Source: Chryseobacterium elymi (GTDB lineage Bacteria > Bacteroidota > Bacteroidia > Flavobacteriales > Weeksellaceae). From it: DNA of 33,768 bases. Below are positions 8,040-14,763 of this stretch, piece after piece. A model generated the notes under the pieces. The model saw only the letters and a program-made list of their open reading frames with translations, ran no database searches and was not told the origin of the DNA. The stretch spans positions 1 through 33,768 of the forward strand of contig NZ_QNUH01000028.1 in the NCBI RefSeq assembly GCF_003385495.1. The letters are read 5' to 3'. The number at the start of each line of letters is the position of its first letter. The first letter of the stretch is position 1. Made by a program: the position numbers and the translations under genes.

Positions 8040-9113
8040 ATGAAGTTTGAAAAGAAATCTTTGAAATTTTTAGAAAAATACCTAAACACTTCTTCCCCAA
8101 CAGGTTACGAACACAGAGGCCAGGAAATCTGGATGGACTACATTAGACCGTATGTAGATAAAATAGAAGTGGATCATTATGGAACGTGCTATGGGATAAT
8201 CAATCCCGATGCTGAATTTAAAGTAGTGATTGAAGCTCATGCTGACGAGATCTCATGGTACGTTAATTACATTACGGATGAAGGATTGATCTATGTGATC
8301 AGAAACGGAGGCTCAGATCAAACAATAGCGCCATCAAAAGTTGTCCATATTCACGGTGAAAAAGGAATTGTAAAAGGCGTATTCGGCTGGCCTGCAATCC
8401 ATACAAGAAGCAACCAGAACGAGCCAACCCCGAAAATTGAGAATATTTTCATCGACTGTGGGGCTATTTCCAAAAAAGAAGTTGAGGAAATGGGAATTTA
8501 TGTAGGCTGTATGATCACTTACCCGGACGAGTTTTTTGAAATGAACGACCGATATTTTGTCTGCAGAGCATTAGACAACAGAATCGGAGGTTTCATGATC
8601 GCGGAAGTAGCAAGGCTTTTAAAAGAGAACAAAAAAGCAATTCCATTCGGGCTGTATATTACGAATTCTGTACAGGAAGAAGTAGGACTTTATGGGGCAG
8701 ATATGATCGCTGACACCATTAAACCCAATATCGCCATCGTAACAGATGTTACCCATGATACTACCACTCCTATGATCGAAAAGAAAAAAGAAGGCGATCA
8801 GAAATGTGGTGACGGACCTGTGATCTTCTTTGCCCCAAGCATTCACCATACCATCAGAGAACTGATCATTGATACGGCAAAAGCTAAAAAAATTCCTTTC
8901 CAGAGAGCTGCTGCAAGCAGAGCAACCGGAACAGATACCGATGCTTTTGCACATTCTAACGGCGGAGTACCAAGTGCATTAATTTCCCTACCTTTGCGCT
9001 ACATGCATACAACGGTAGAAATGGTGTCTAAAGAAGATGTAGGCAACGTAATCCAGCTGATCTATGAAACCCTTTTAAAGATCAAGCCGGAAATGAAGCT
9101 GAAGTATCATTAA
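8040..9113 (+). CDS. M42 family metallo-aminopeptidase
   Basis: This is a 357-residue M42 (tetrahedral aminopeptidase/endoglucanase-M type) enzyme with two metals that removes N-terminal residues from peptides in the cytoplasm. Motifs seen: AHADE with H67 and D69, RALDNRIGG with D179, QEEVG with E213/E214 (general base and ligand), TDVTHD with D236, and RYMHT with H323. The start is the ATG at 8040. The open frame continues back to 7893 but that extension overlaps the divergent DUF4294 start and has no family counterpart. The next small gene starts one base after the stop codon. Confidence 0.94.
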   Translation: MKFEKKSLKFLEKYLNTSSPTGYEHRGQEIWMDYIRPYVDKIEVDHYGTCYGIINPDAEFKVVIEAHADEISWYVNYITDEGLIYVIRNGGSDQTIAPSKVVHIHGEKGIVKGVFGWPAIHTRSNQNEPTPKIENIFIDCGAISKKEVEEMGIYVGCMITYPDEFFEMNDRYFVCRALDNRIGGFMIAEVARLLKENKKAIPFGLYITNSVQEEVGLYGADMIADTIKPNIAIVTDVTHDTTTPMIEKKKEGDQKCGDGPVIFFAPSIHHTIRELIIDTAKAKKIPFQRAAASRATGTDTDAFAHSNGGVPSALISLPLRYMHTTVEMVSKEDVGNVIQLIYETLLKIKPEMKLKYH

Positions 9114-9114
9114 A

Positions 9115-9414
9115 ATGAAGAATATCCTTTATAATTTAATCCGAAAGCCCACTTTTATATCAATTTTAACTGCTCTTTTTTTTATTTATATAGTTTTTTT
9201 AATTGTATATAAAATATTTGACCCTCCCAAAACAGGCTCAGCATATAATATGATTCTTGAAATATCATTGATTTTCAGTATCGTGCCTTTAGGATTATTT
9301 ATAATTGATAGGTTATTAGTTATTAAAATTAACTATATCAAATTAACAATCATAGAAACAATTGTATTTGGAATTATCTTTCTATACTATTTTTTGTTTG
9401 TTAACCCATTTTAA
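9115..9414 (+). CDS. Small three-helix membrane protein
   Basis: This 99-residue protein has three hydrophobic stretches of membrane-spanning length (about residues 14-33, 47-67 and 74-96) and few charged residues. Its ATG lies one base after the stop of the M42 gene, so translation is probably coupled. I do not recognise the family. The tight spacing and consistent codon use support a real gene, while the low sequence complexity weakens it. Confidence 0.6.
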   Translation: MKNILYNLIRKPTFISILTALFFIYIVFLIVYKIFDPPKTGSAYNMILEISLIFSIVPLGLFIIDRLLVIKINYIKLTIIETIVFGIIFLYYFLFVNPF

Positions 9415-9450
9415 AAGATTGAAATCTAAGTAAAAGTATAAAAAGTAAAA

Positions 9451-10101
9451 ATGAAAACGAAGCTTATTGCTCCTTCCCTTTTATCCGCAGACTTCGGGAA
9501 CCTGCAAAGAGACATTGAAATGCTGAACAATTCCCAGGCAGACTGGTTCCACATCGATGTGATGGACGGAAGATTTGTTCCCAACATTTCATTTGGTTTT
9601 CCTGTAATGAAAACGGTACAGCAGCATGCCAAAAAGTTTGTGGATGTCCATTTGATGATCGTAGAACCTGAAAAATATGTGGATGAATTCATCAATCATG
9701 GTGCAGACCTTATTTCTATACATTATGAGGCATGCACACATCTTCACAGAACGATTCACCATATCCAGAGCAGAGGGGCAAAAGCAGGAGTTGTTCTCAA
9801 CCCTTCCACTCCTGTACTGATGCTTGAAGATATCATTGCTGATGTGGATCTTGTTCTTTTAATGAGTGTAAACCCTGGATTTGGAGGTCAGAAATTTATT
9901 GAAAATACATACAAAAAGATTGCAGAGACTAAAGATCTTATCCTGAGCAATAACTCCACCGCGCTTATCGAAATTGATGGCGGGGTTAATCTTGATAATG
10001 CATCAAAGCTTTTTGAAGCTGGAGCGGATGTTCTTGTGGCAGGAAATGCAGTTTTCTCTGCAGAAAGTCCTGAAAGAACGATCGAATTACTGAAGATCTG
10101 A
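9451..10101 (+). CDS. rpe: Ribulose-phosphate 3-epimerase
   Basis: This is a 216-residue TIM-barrel enzyme that interconverts ribulose 5-phosphate and xylulose 5-phosphate in the pentose phosphate pathway. Motifs: IAPSLLSADFGNL, FHIDVMDGRFVPNISFG (metal and catalytic Asp), VDVHLMIVEPE, SVNPGFGGQKFI, and IEIDGGVNLDNA followed by ADVLVAGNAVF (phosphate site). Length and motif order are normal. It may share a transcript with the two preceding genes. A strong terminator follows. Confidence 0.96.
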   Translation: MKTKLIAPSLLSADFGNLQRDIEMLNNSQADWFHIDVMDGRFVPNISFGFPVMKTVQQHAKKFVDVHLMIVEPEKYVDEFINHGADLISIHYEACTHLHRTIHHIQSRGAKAGVVLNPSTPVLMLEDIIADVDLVLLMSVNPGFGGQKFIENTYKKIAETKDLILSNNSTALIEIDGGVNLDNASKLFEAGADVLVAGNAVFSAESPERTIELLKI

Positions 10102-10125
10102 TCCTCTTCAGACTTACCTCATATA

Positions 10126-10156
10126 AAAGGCAGCCTTATCGGCTGCCTTTCTTCTT
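10126..10156 (+). terminator. Intrinsic terminator of rpe
   Basis: The stem AAAGGCAGCC/GGCTGCCTTT (10126-10135 with 10141-10150) has a five-base loop and is followed by CTTCTTT. A decayed look-alike of this hairpin occurs about 115 bases further on. Confidence 0.88.
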
Positions 10157-10241
10157 TAAGCCTGATCTTTCCTTTTACATTGAGTAAAAACACTCTTTTA
10201 AATGAACTATTATCCCATTTTTGTAACACAGCCTAAAAAAC

Positions 10242-10274
10242 AAAAGGCAGCCCTTGGGAGACTACCTTTCTTCT
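10242..10274 (+). terminator. Decayed copy of the rpe terminator
   Basis: The sequence AAAAGGCAGCCC, an unpaired spacer, and AGACTACCTTTCTTCTT repeat both arms and the tail of the rpe terminator, but with mismatches that break the upper stem. It looks like an old duplication and probably does not terminate well. Confidence 0.4.
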
Positions 10275-10303
10275 TGTGGAATTTGAGCTTTTGTGGTTAT
10301 TAG
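10274..10303 (+). CDS. Nine-codon reading frame related to the one at 13110 (TTG start)
   Basis: TTG TGG AAT TTG AGC TTT TGT GGT TAT TAG encodes (M)WNLSFCGY. It has the same length as the ATG frame at 13110-13139 (MFNLSFHGY), sharing seven residues and one synonymous change (AGC/AGT). A T7 run follows the stop. No promoter was recognised upstream; the decayed terminator lies just before it. It may be a degenerate copy rather than a working gene. The rest of 10157-10435 is AT-rich with no other supported feature. Confidence 0.3.
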   Translation: MWNLSFCGY

Positions 10304-10435
10304 TTTTTTTGTAAGACTTTAAATGCTTAAAATTCCTTGTGCTATTGCTGATGTAAATTTGCAAATAAAATCACATATGATGCATCCGTATAAATACTGA
10401 ATTTATCATTAGGTATCTATACGTAATAGGACAAA

Positions 10436-10933
10436 TTATGAGGGCAATTGCCTGTTCCAGATACATGCGCAGATGACCAGAGCAATGCTTATTACCGAAA
10501 ATACAGTCCTGATGTTATTTAAAAGATTCCATCTGTTCTCAAAACTTTCCCGCATCTGTTTAACCGCTTCTGTTGTTGAATTACTGATATCAAACCTATC
10601 CAGCATATCATTCAAAGGGACATTTCCAACAACCGTCACTCCAAAAACACCTATGAGATAAGCAACTGATGCCAGCAATAGAAAAAGAAACCCAGGATGC
10701 TCTCCCCTGAACAGAAAAGTAGTTACCGGAAGCAACACAGCAGTTCCCATAAAACTCATAAAAAACACAGGATTAAGAATTTCGCGGTTGATACTCTGCA
10801 TAGACTTTAAATATTCCGTATCAGAAAGTTTTCCCAATCCCGGAACCACAGAGCATGAATAGGCATAGAAAAGCCCGGCGATCAGAGCTGTCAGCACGGC
10901 CGTAATTAGTAAAAATACCGTTATCATTTTCAT
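10436..10933 (-). CDS. DUF1772-type membrane protein, third gene of the MNIO operon
   Basis: This 165-residue protein has four predicted helices (about 5-22, 52-72, 80-102, 140-160) and the DUF1772/anthrone-oxygenase-like pattern: YAYSCSVVPGL near the N-terminus, an Asn/Pro-rich stretch (VVGNVPLNDML), and W-x-N before the last helix. The start was set at 10933 (MKMITVFLL) because this matches the family; a longer frame from 10981 would overlap the preceding gene by 16 bases. It lies 32 bases after the DUF692 gene. Bufferin-type MNIO operons carry a DoxX four-helix protein at this place, so this may be the equivalent partner in the membrane; that is an inference. Confidence 0.72.
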   Translation of the reverse strand: MKMITVFLLITAVLTALIAGLFYAYSCSVVPGLGKLSDTEYLKSMQSINREILNPVFFMSFMGTAVLLPVTTFLFRGEHPGFLFLLLASVAYLIGVFGVTVVGNVPLNDMLDRFDISNSTTEAVKQMRESFENRWNLLNNIRTVFSVISIALVICACIWNRQLPS

Positions 10934-10965
10934 ATATTTTAATTTGTGATGTATCGCAAAAAAAA

Positions 10966-12060
10966 CTAATAAGGATTCCATTTTTTGATGATCTGCTGTG
11001 CAGTTGTGATCATTTCTTCATCCCAGTTTTCAGGTTTGAAATAATGAAAACCGTGGTCTTTAACAGATTGGATGTCGGTTCCATCAAACAGCATTCTGGT
11101 CAGCTTTGTCTGTTCCTCATACAGCAGCAAATCTTCAACAGGCTCTACACATTCTCCGTTCTTTTTATGCCAAACCTTTTGATTTTTTGTATGAGAATCT
11201 GAAACCTGAGTAATTTCTTTTACACGGTTAAAATCATGAAAAAAAGCTTCTTTCTTTGAACCTGTATTTAATGTATGCCCAAGTCTTTCAATAATGATAT
11301 ATTCCAGATTATGGCATTGGGGTAAAACTTCCGGAAGTACATTCAGTATTTCCTCAGGAATGCTACCATCATGAGTATCTCTTCTTACCGGTTTTTTTCC
11401 GTAAGCACTCTCCTGCCAGCTTCCACCTGAAAGGTGAATTTCTTTCACTTTTTCCAGCGGATACAGTCTGATGATTTCCTGCATACTGATGTCAAAATTC
11501 CAAGACTGGCAGTAGATATTATGAAGATCAAGAATAAGAAACCCGTCAATATCTTCCAGGAGCTTGTCAAGAAATTCGCCCTGCTCTTTCACATCATCTA
11601 TAGAAAACGAAAAAGCAAGATTTTCTACTCCGACAGGGATTTCTACAGCATCCTGAAGCCTCTTGAGCCTGTCTTTTCCAATCTGAAGCGTTTTAAAATG
11701 AAGCGGAACAGGCAAAGGAACACCCTGATGAAAATTTTCGGTATTCATAAATCCGAAGTGCTCGGTAATATGATTATATTTTCTGTGCCTGAATTCTTCT
11801 TTTAATTTTTTAAGCCAACCTTCCTGTCTTTCAGTCCATCTAGCATCAAAAAGAGAATAATAAACACCGTGGCCAAGCAGCCTGTTATGTTCTGAATAAA
11901 AATCCAAAAGTCCGGAAAGCCATTCCGGTTCCTGTGCATCATAGAATGTATCGAAAGACCATTCCAATACATCCACAGAATTATTTTGCAGAATAGGAAG
12001 TATGGCGGAAACAAAATCTGCTTCCGGCATCATGGATAATCCTAACAGCGGCTTTCCCAT
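10966..12060 (-). CDS. DUF692/MNIO iron-dependent peptide-modifying enzyme
   Basis: This is a 364-residue TIM-barrel protein of the DUF692 family, now called multinuclear non-heme iron-dependent oxidative enzymes (MbnB, TglH and ChrH are members). These act on cysteine-containing precursor peptides in RiPP pathways. The expected metal ligands are all visible in order: H64 (LGHGVYY), E100-H101 (ITEHFGF), E146-N147 (VGVENLAF), D178/H180/N181 (LDLHNIY), H209 (EIHLSGG), D228/H230 (RRDTHDGS), E258 (IIERLGH). The core ends near residue 285. A further 80 residues or so (HKKNGECVEPVEDLLLYEEQTKL..., ending KKWNPY) form an extension that may replace the separate partner protein of other clusters. The gene begins three bases after the stop of the small Cys-peptide gene, whose product is the likely substrate. 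Confidence 0.88.
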   Translation of the reverse strand: MGKPLLGLSMMPEADFVSAILPILQNNSVDVLEWSFDTFYDAQEPEWLSGLLDFYSEHNRLLGHGVYYSLFDARWTERQEGWLKKLKEEFRHRKYNHITEHFGFMNTENFHQGVPLPVPLHFKTLQIGKDRLKRLQDAVEIPVGVENLAFSFSIDDVKEQGEFLDKLLEDIDGFLILDLHNIYCQSWNFDISMQEIIRLYPLEKVKEIHLSGGSWQESAYGKKPVRRDTHDGSIPEEILNVLPEVLPQCHNLEYIIIERLGHTLNTGSKKEAFFHDFNRVKEITQVSDSHTKNQKVWHKKNGECVEPVEDLLLYEEQTKLTRMLFDGTDIQSVKDHGFHYFKPENWDEEMITTAQQIIKKWNPY

Positions 12061-12063
12061 ATC

Positions 12064-12276
12064 TTATCCCATCCCACAGGCCGGACAATAGCCACCGCCT
12101 CTGAGAATAGTATCTTTTTTCTGAACAAGCTTGGTTTCGGCAGTTTTTATAGGTTTCGGAGATTCTGATTTTTTAATTTTACTTACCGGCTTTTTCGCTT
12201 TCTTAACAGGCTTTGTCGTCTGTCCTGATACACTTACTGCCAATAAGCTGGCCATTACTAATGCTGGAATTTTCAT
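12064..12276 (-). CDS. Putative exported RiPP precursor peptide with C-terminal CPACG
   Basis: This 70-residue peptide has a signal peptide (MKIPALVMASLLAVSVSG, then Q), a middle segment rich in Lys, Pro and Thr (KKAKKPVSKIKKSESP), and a Gly/Cys tail ending RGGGYCPACGMG. The only two cysteines lie in that tail as CxxC. Leader-linker-core architecture, size and position three bases before the MNIO gene make it the probable substrate. A signal peptide on the precursor resembles exported bufferin-type metallophores. Start: ATG at 12276 has an A-rich upstream context; an in-frame TTG at 12291 would add MKRNV and a more basic N-terminus, so either is possible. The product structure and metal are unknown. 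Confidence 0.78.
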   Translation of the reverse strand: MKIPALVMASLLAVSVSGQTTKPVKKAKKPVSKIKKSESPKPIKTAETKLVQKKDTILRGGGYCPACGMG

Positions 12277-12358
12277 AACATTTCTTTTCAAGGAATTTAC
12301 AATAAGTATTCCATTTATGATAATGCTAAAAATACAACAATTTATTAAAGATCATTTC

Positions 12359-12403
12359 CAAATTTACATTAAACTTTCCTCATTTACTCTTGCATGAAAG
12401 TTT
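12359..12403 (-). promoter_or_regulatory. Candidate promoter and inverted-repeat operator of the peptide operon
   Basis: On the minus strand TAAATTTG (complement of 12359-12366) matches the Bacteroidetes -7 box; no clear TTG is found at -33. An 8-bp inverted repeat, AAACTTTC/GAAAGTTT (12371-12378 with 12396-12403), covers the -33 region and could bind a regulator. This would leave a 5' leader of about 75-80 bases. Confidence 0.3.
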
Positions 12404-12502
12404 GAATTTACTTTCTGAAAAGATTAGATATTCTCTATTATTGCATCTTAAAAAGGTATTGAACACTTTACAAAACACTATTTCAGGACATTATGGCATA
12501 AA

Positions 12503-12528
12503 AAAACCAGAGAAAATTCTCTGGTTTT
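12503..12528 (-). terminator. Intrinsic terminator of ndk
   Basis: A perfect 12-bp stem (AAAACCAGAGAA/TTCTCTGGTTTT, 12503-12514 with 12517-12528) lies 22 bases beyond the ndk stop on the minus strand. The A-run at 12501-12506 reads as a T-tract on that strand. Confidence 0.88.
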
Positions 12529-12549
12529 ATATTTTTGAGGTTGATTTTC

Positions 12550-12966
12550 TTAGAAAATTTCTCTTCCTGAAAAATGGAATTGAGCTTCGATAAGAGCGTT
12601 CTCGTCAGAATCTGAACCGTGAACTGCATTTTCACCGATGCTTCTTGCAAACATTTTTCTGATTGTACCTTCTGCTGCATCAGCAGGGTTTGTAGAACCG
12701 ATTAATGTTCTGAAGTCTTCTACTGCATTGTCTTTTTCCAAAACTGCAGCCACGATAGGACCTGAACTCATGAATTCTACCAACTCACCATAAAATGGTC
12801 TTTCAGCGTGTACTTCATAGAATTTTTTAGCATCAGCAACCGTAAGTTGAGTTAATTTTAATGCTTTGATCTTAAAACCTCCTTCAGCGATCTTACCTAA
12901 TATAGCACCGATATGTCCGTCTGCTACTGCATCAGGCTTAATCATAGTGAATGTAATGTTAGACAT
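12550..12966 (-). CDS. ndk: Nucleoside diphosphate kinase
   Basis: This 138-residue enzyme transfers the terminal phosphate between nucleoside triphosphates and diphosphates by a phosphohistidine intermediate. Motifs: MSNITFTMIKPDAVADGHIG, YEVHAERPFYGELVEFMSSGPIVAAVLE, IGSTNPADAAEGTIRKMFARSIGENAVHGSDSDENA (in parts), with the catalytic His in NAVHGSDS. Length is typical. It is a single-gene unit with its own terminator. Confidence 0.97.
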   Translation of the reverse strand: MSNITFTMIKPDAVADGHIGAILGKIAEGGFKIKALKLTQLTVADAKKFYEVHAERPFYGELVEFMSSGPIVAAVLEKDNAVEDFRTLIGSTNPADAAEGTIRKMFARSIGENAVHGSDSDENALIEAQFHFSGREIF

Positions 12967-13074
12967 AAATGTATATTTTTTTAATGCCGCAAAATTACAA
13001 AAAATATCTTTGACTTTTATTTTAATTTTTTTTTAACATAAAAATAACTTTTATTAAGAAATGGAGAAAAAGTT

Positions 13075-13090
13075 TTGGCACAGTAATTGT
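13075..13090 (+). promoter_or_regulatory. Sigma54-like promoter before a nine-codon frame
   Basis: TTGGCAC, five bases, TTGT keeps the -24/-12 geometry of sigma54 promoters (TGGCAC-N5-TTGC): the two G-pairs are 12 bases apart. The -12 GC is GT here. The expected start would be near 13101, just before the ATG at 13110. Confidence 0.45.
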
Positions 13091-13109
13091 TAATTCTATT
13101 ACGATTCTC

Positions 13110-13139
13110 ATGTTTAATTTGAGTTTTCATGGTTATTAG
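13110..13139 (+). CDS. Nine-codon reading frame MFNLSFHGY
   Basis: ATG TTT AAT TTG AGT TTT CAT GGT TAT TAG lies about nine bases after the predicted start of a sigma54-like promoter and five bases before a strong terminator. The unit could be a tiny peptide gene or a small RNA of about 65 bases. A same-length relative with conserved NLSF-x-GY and stop is at 10274-10303. It is too short for family assignment, and function is unknown. Confidence 0.4.
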   Translation: MFNLSFHGY

Positions 13140-13144
13140 TTTTT

Positions 13145-13168
13145 ACCCAGCTTCGGCTGGGTTTTTTA
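13145..13168 (+). terminator. Intrinsic terminator with cTTCGg loop
   Basis: The stem ACCCAGC/GCTGGGT (13145-13151 with 13156-13162) with a TTCG tetraloop and a T6 tract. No ordinary gene lies upstream on the plus strand, so it must end a short transcript starting in 12967-13144. Confidence 0.85.
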
Positions 13169-13460
13169 TTTGCAAGAAAATCAAATTTATATTGCGAATT
13201 TAACAATCTGAAAAACCAATTAAAATCATATTAATATATTATTGCTTCAATCTCAATCAATGAAATAAAATTAATTTTTTGATATTTTTTATAACTGTTT
13301 TTTGAAAGAAAATTTAAATTCTTCAAAATAGTCATATTTGGCAAAAAAATTAAGACAAAAAGTAGAGTTATCTTAAAAGCGGAAGTGTTTTTTTATTTCA
13401 AGGAAATATTATTCGAAAAAATAATCTTTTTAGATAATTGGAAACTGCAAATTTATTATA

Positions 13461-13568
13461 ATGCTTAAATTACTTCAAAGTACATTATTCGGATTAACGA
13501 AAAAGTTACCTTATGCTGCAAAGGTCAGGATTACAAAAACGGAATCAATTTTTGGTCTGAATAATTAA
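13461..13568 (+). CDS. Possible 35-residue basic peptide
   Basis: This ATG frame encodes 35 residues, beginning MLKLLQSTLFGLTKKLPYAA, with seven Lys/Arg residues and an amphipathic look. It is less AT-rich than the surrounding 13169-13653 stretch, which otherwise holds nothing I can identify. No promoter or family was recognised; it may be chance. Confidence 0.22.
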   Translation: MLKLLQSTLFGLTKKLPYAAKVRITKTESIFGLNN

Positions 13569-13653
13569 GCATATTATCTGATTAGTTTCAAACATGCTTT
13601 TGATCAAAATATGATATGATAAAACTAAATCGGAAGTATATCTGAAAATATTT

Positions 13654-14580
13654 CTATTTCTGGGAAGTTTCTTCAGCCTCTTCCATGAGCTTTACATAGT
13701 TGGCATAGCGAGAATATTGAATTTCTCCGGTCTCCAGGGAGACAAGAACAGCACATTTCGGTTCGTTAATATGAAGACAGTTATGAAATTTACATTCTTC
13801 CCTTTTTTTGAAGATCTCAGGAAAATAATGTTGTACTTCTTCTTTTTCGATATCGATCATAGCAAACTCACGTACACCAGGGGTATCGATAACATTACCA
13901 CCAAAATCCCAAAAATGCATCTGAGCAAATGTTGTGGTATGCTTTCCTTTAAGGTGAGAGTCTGAAATTTCGGAAGTTTTTAAATTTAATCCGGGCTGTA
14001 ATGCATTAACCAGCGTGGATTTTCCGCATCCTGAATGCCCGAAAAATACGGAAGTTTTATCTTTGAGAAGTTCCTGAAGCTGATCAAAATTGAGTTTGGA
14101 ATAGGATGAAATTTCCAAAGTATCATAACCTATTTCCTGATAAAGAAATTCAATATCTTTTACAAGCTCTATTTCCTCATCGTTCAGAACATCGATTTTA
14201 TTGAAGAGGATCAAAGGAGTAATATTGTAGGCTTCACAGCATGCCAAAAAGCGGTCAAGGAATCCAAGTGAAGTTTCCGGATGCTTAAGAGTAAAAATAA
14301 AACACGCCAGATCTATATTGGAAGCAATGATATGGGCCTCTTTTGAAAGGTTAACAGATTTTCTGATCAGGTAATTGGTACGCGGCTCTATTTTGGTGAT
14401 CCAAGCGATGTCGTCCTGTTCTAACTGAAATTCTACAAAATCTCCTACAGCAAGTGGGTTGGTGAGCCTGGTCTTGATCAATTTAAATTTGCCGCGGATT
14501 CTGGCTTCGAAAATTTTGTCTGTTTCGAATTCCATAACCTGGTACCAGCTGCCTGTAGATTTAATGATTTTTCCTTTCAT
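13654..14580 (-). CDS. rsgA: Ribosome small subunit-dependent GTPase A
   Basis: This 308-residue circularly permuted GTPase assists late maturation of the 30S subunit. An OB-fold domain occupies about 1-70. The permuted GTPase motifs follow in the order NKID (G4), HSGCGKST (P-loop) and DTPG (G3), and a C-terminal zinc knuckle has CKFHNCLHINEPKC. The motif order and zinc knuckle are diagnostic. A TATATTTG box (complement of 14595-14602) lies about 15 bases before the ATG. Confidence 0.96.
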   Translation of the reverse strand: MKGKIIKSTGSWYQVMEFETDKIFEARIRGKFKLIKTRLTNPLAVGDFVEFQLEQDDIAWITKIEPRTNYLIRKSVNLSKEAHIIASNIDLACFIFTLKHPETSLGFLDRFLACCEAYNITPLILFNKIDVLNDEEIELVKDIEFLYQEIGYDTLEISSYSKLNFDQLQELLKDKTSVFFGHSGCGKSTLVNALQPGLNLKTSEISDSHLKGKHTTTFAQMHFWDFGGNVIDTPGVREFAMIDIEKEEVQHYFPEIFKKREECKFHNCLHINEPKCAVLVSLETGEIQYSRYANYVKLMEEAEETSQK

Positions 14581-14606
14581 ATGATAATTGGATACAAATA
14601 TAAGGA

Positions 14607-14742
14607 ATTAGGGATTAGGGTTCAGGATATAGTTGAAAACATATCAAATAATTCTCCTCTGATCATGAAATTTCAAGCCTTATTATCTATATGTGTAAAA
14701 GACTCTAGAAAAGTCTCTCCAGCCAGATTCCTAATCCCTAAT
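14607..14742. repeat. 13-bp inverted repeat of ATTAGGGATTAGG
   Basis: Bases 14607-14619 (ATTAGGGATTAGG) and 14730-14742 (its exact reverse complement) flank about 110 AT-rich bases between rsgA and the DAHP synthase gene. Each arm is itself a short direct repeat. Its role is unknown; it could fold in an RNA read from either side. Confidence 0.45.
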
Positions 14743-14763
14743 CACAAATTCTAAACTATCCTA

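Noticed and set aside
12390..12593. 67-codon plus-strand frame
   Set aside because: It crosses the ndk terminator and the ndk 3' end and matches nothing recognisable.
14607..14742. Telomere-like or attachment-site repeat
   Set aside because: The TTAGGGA words are only two per arm, and no integrase or tRNA gene is near.
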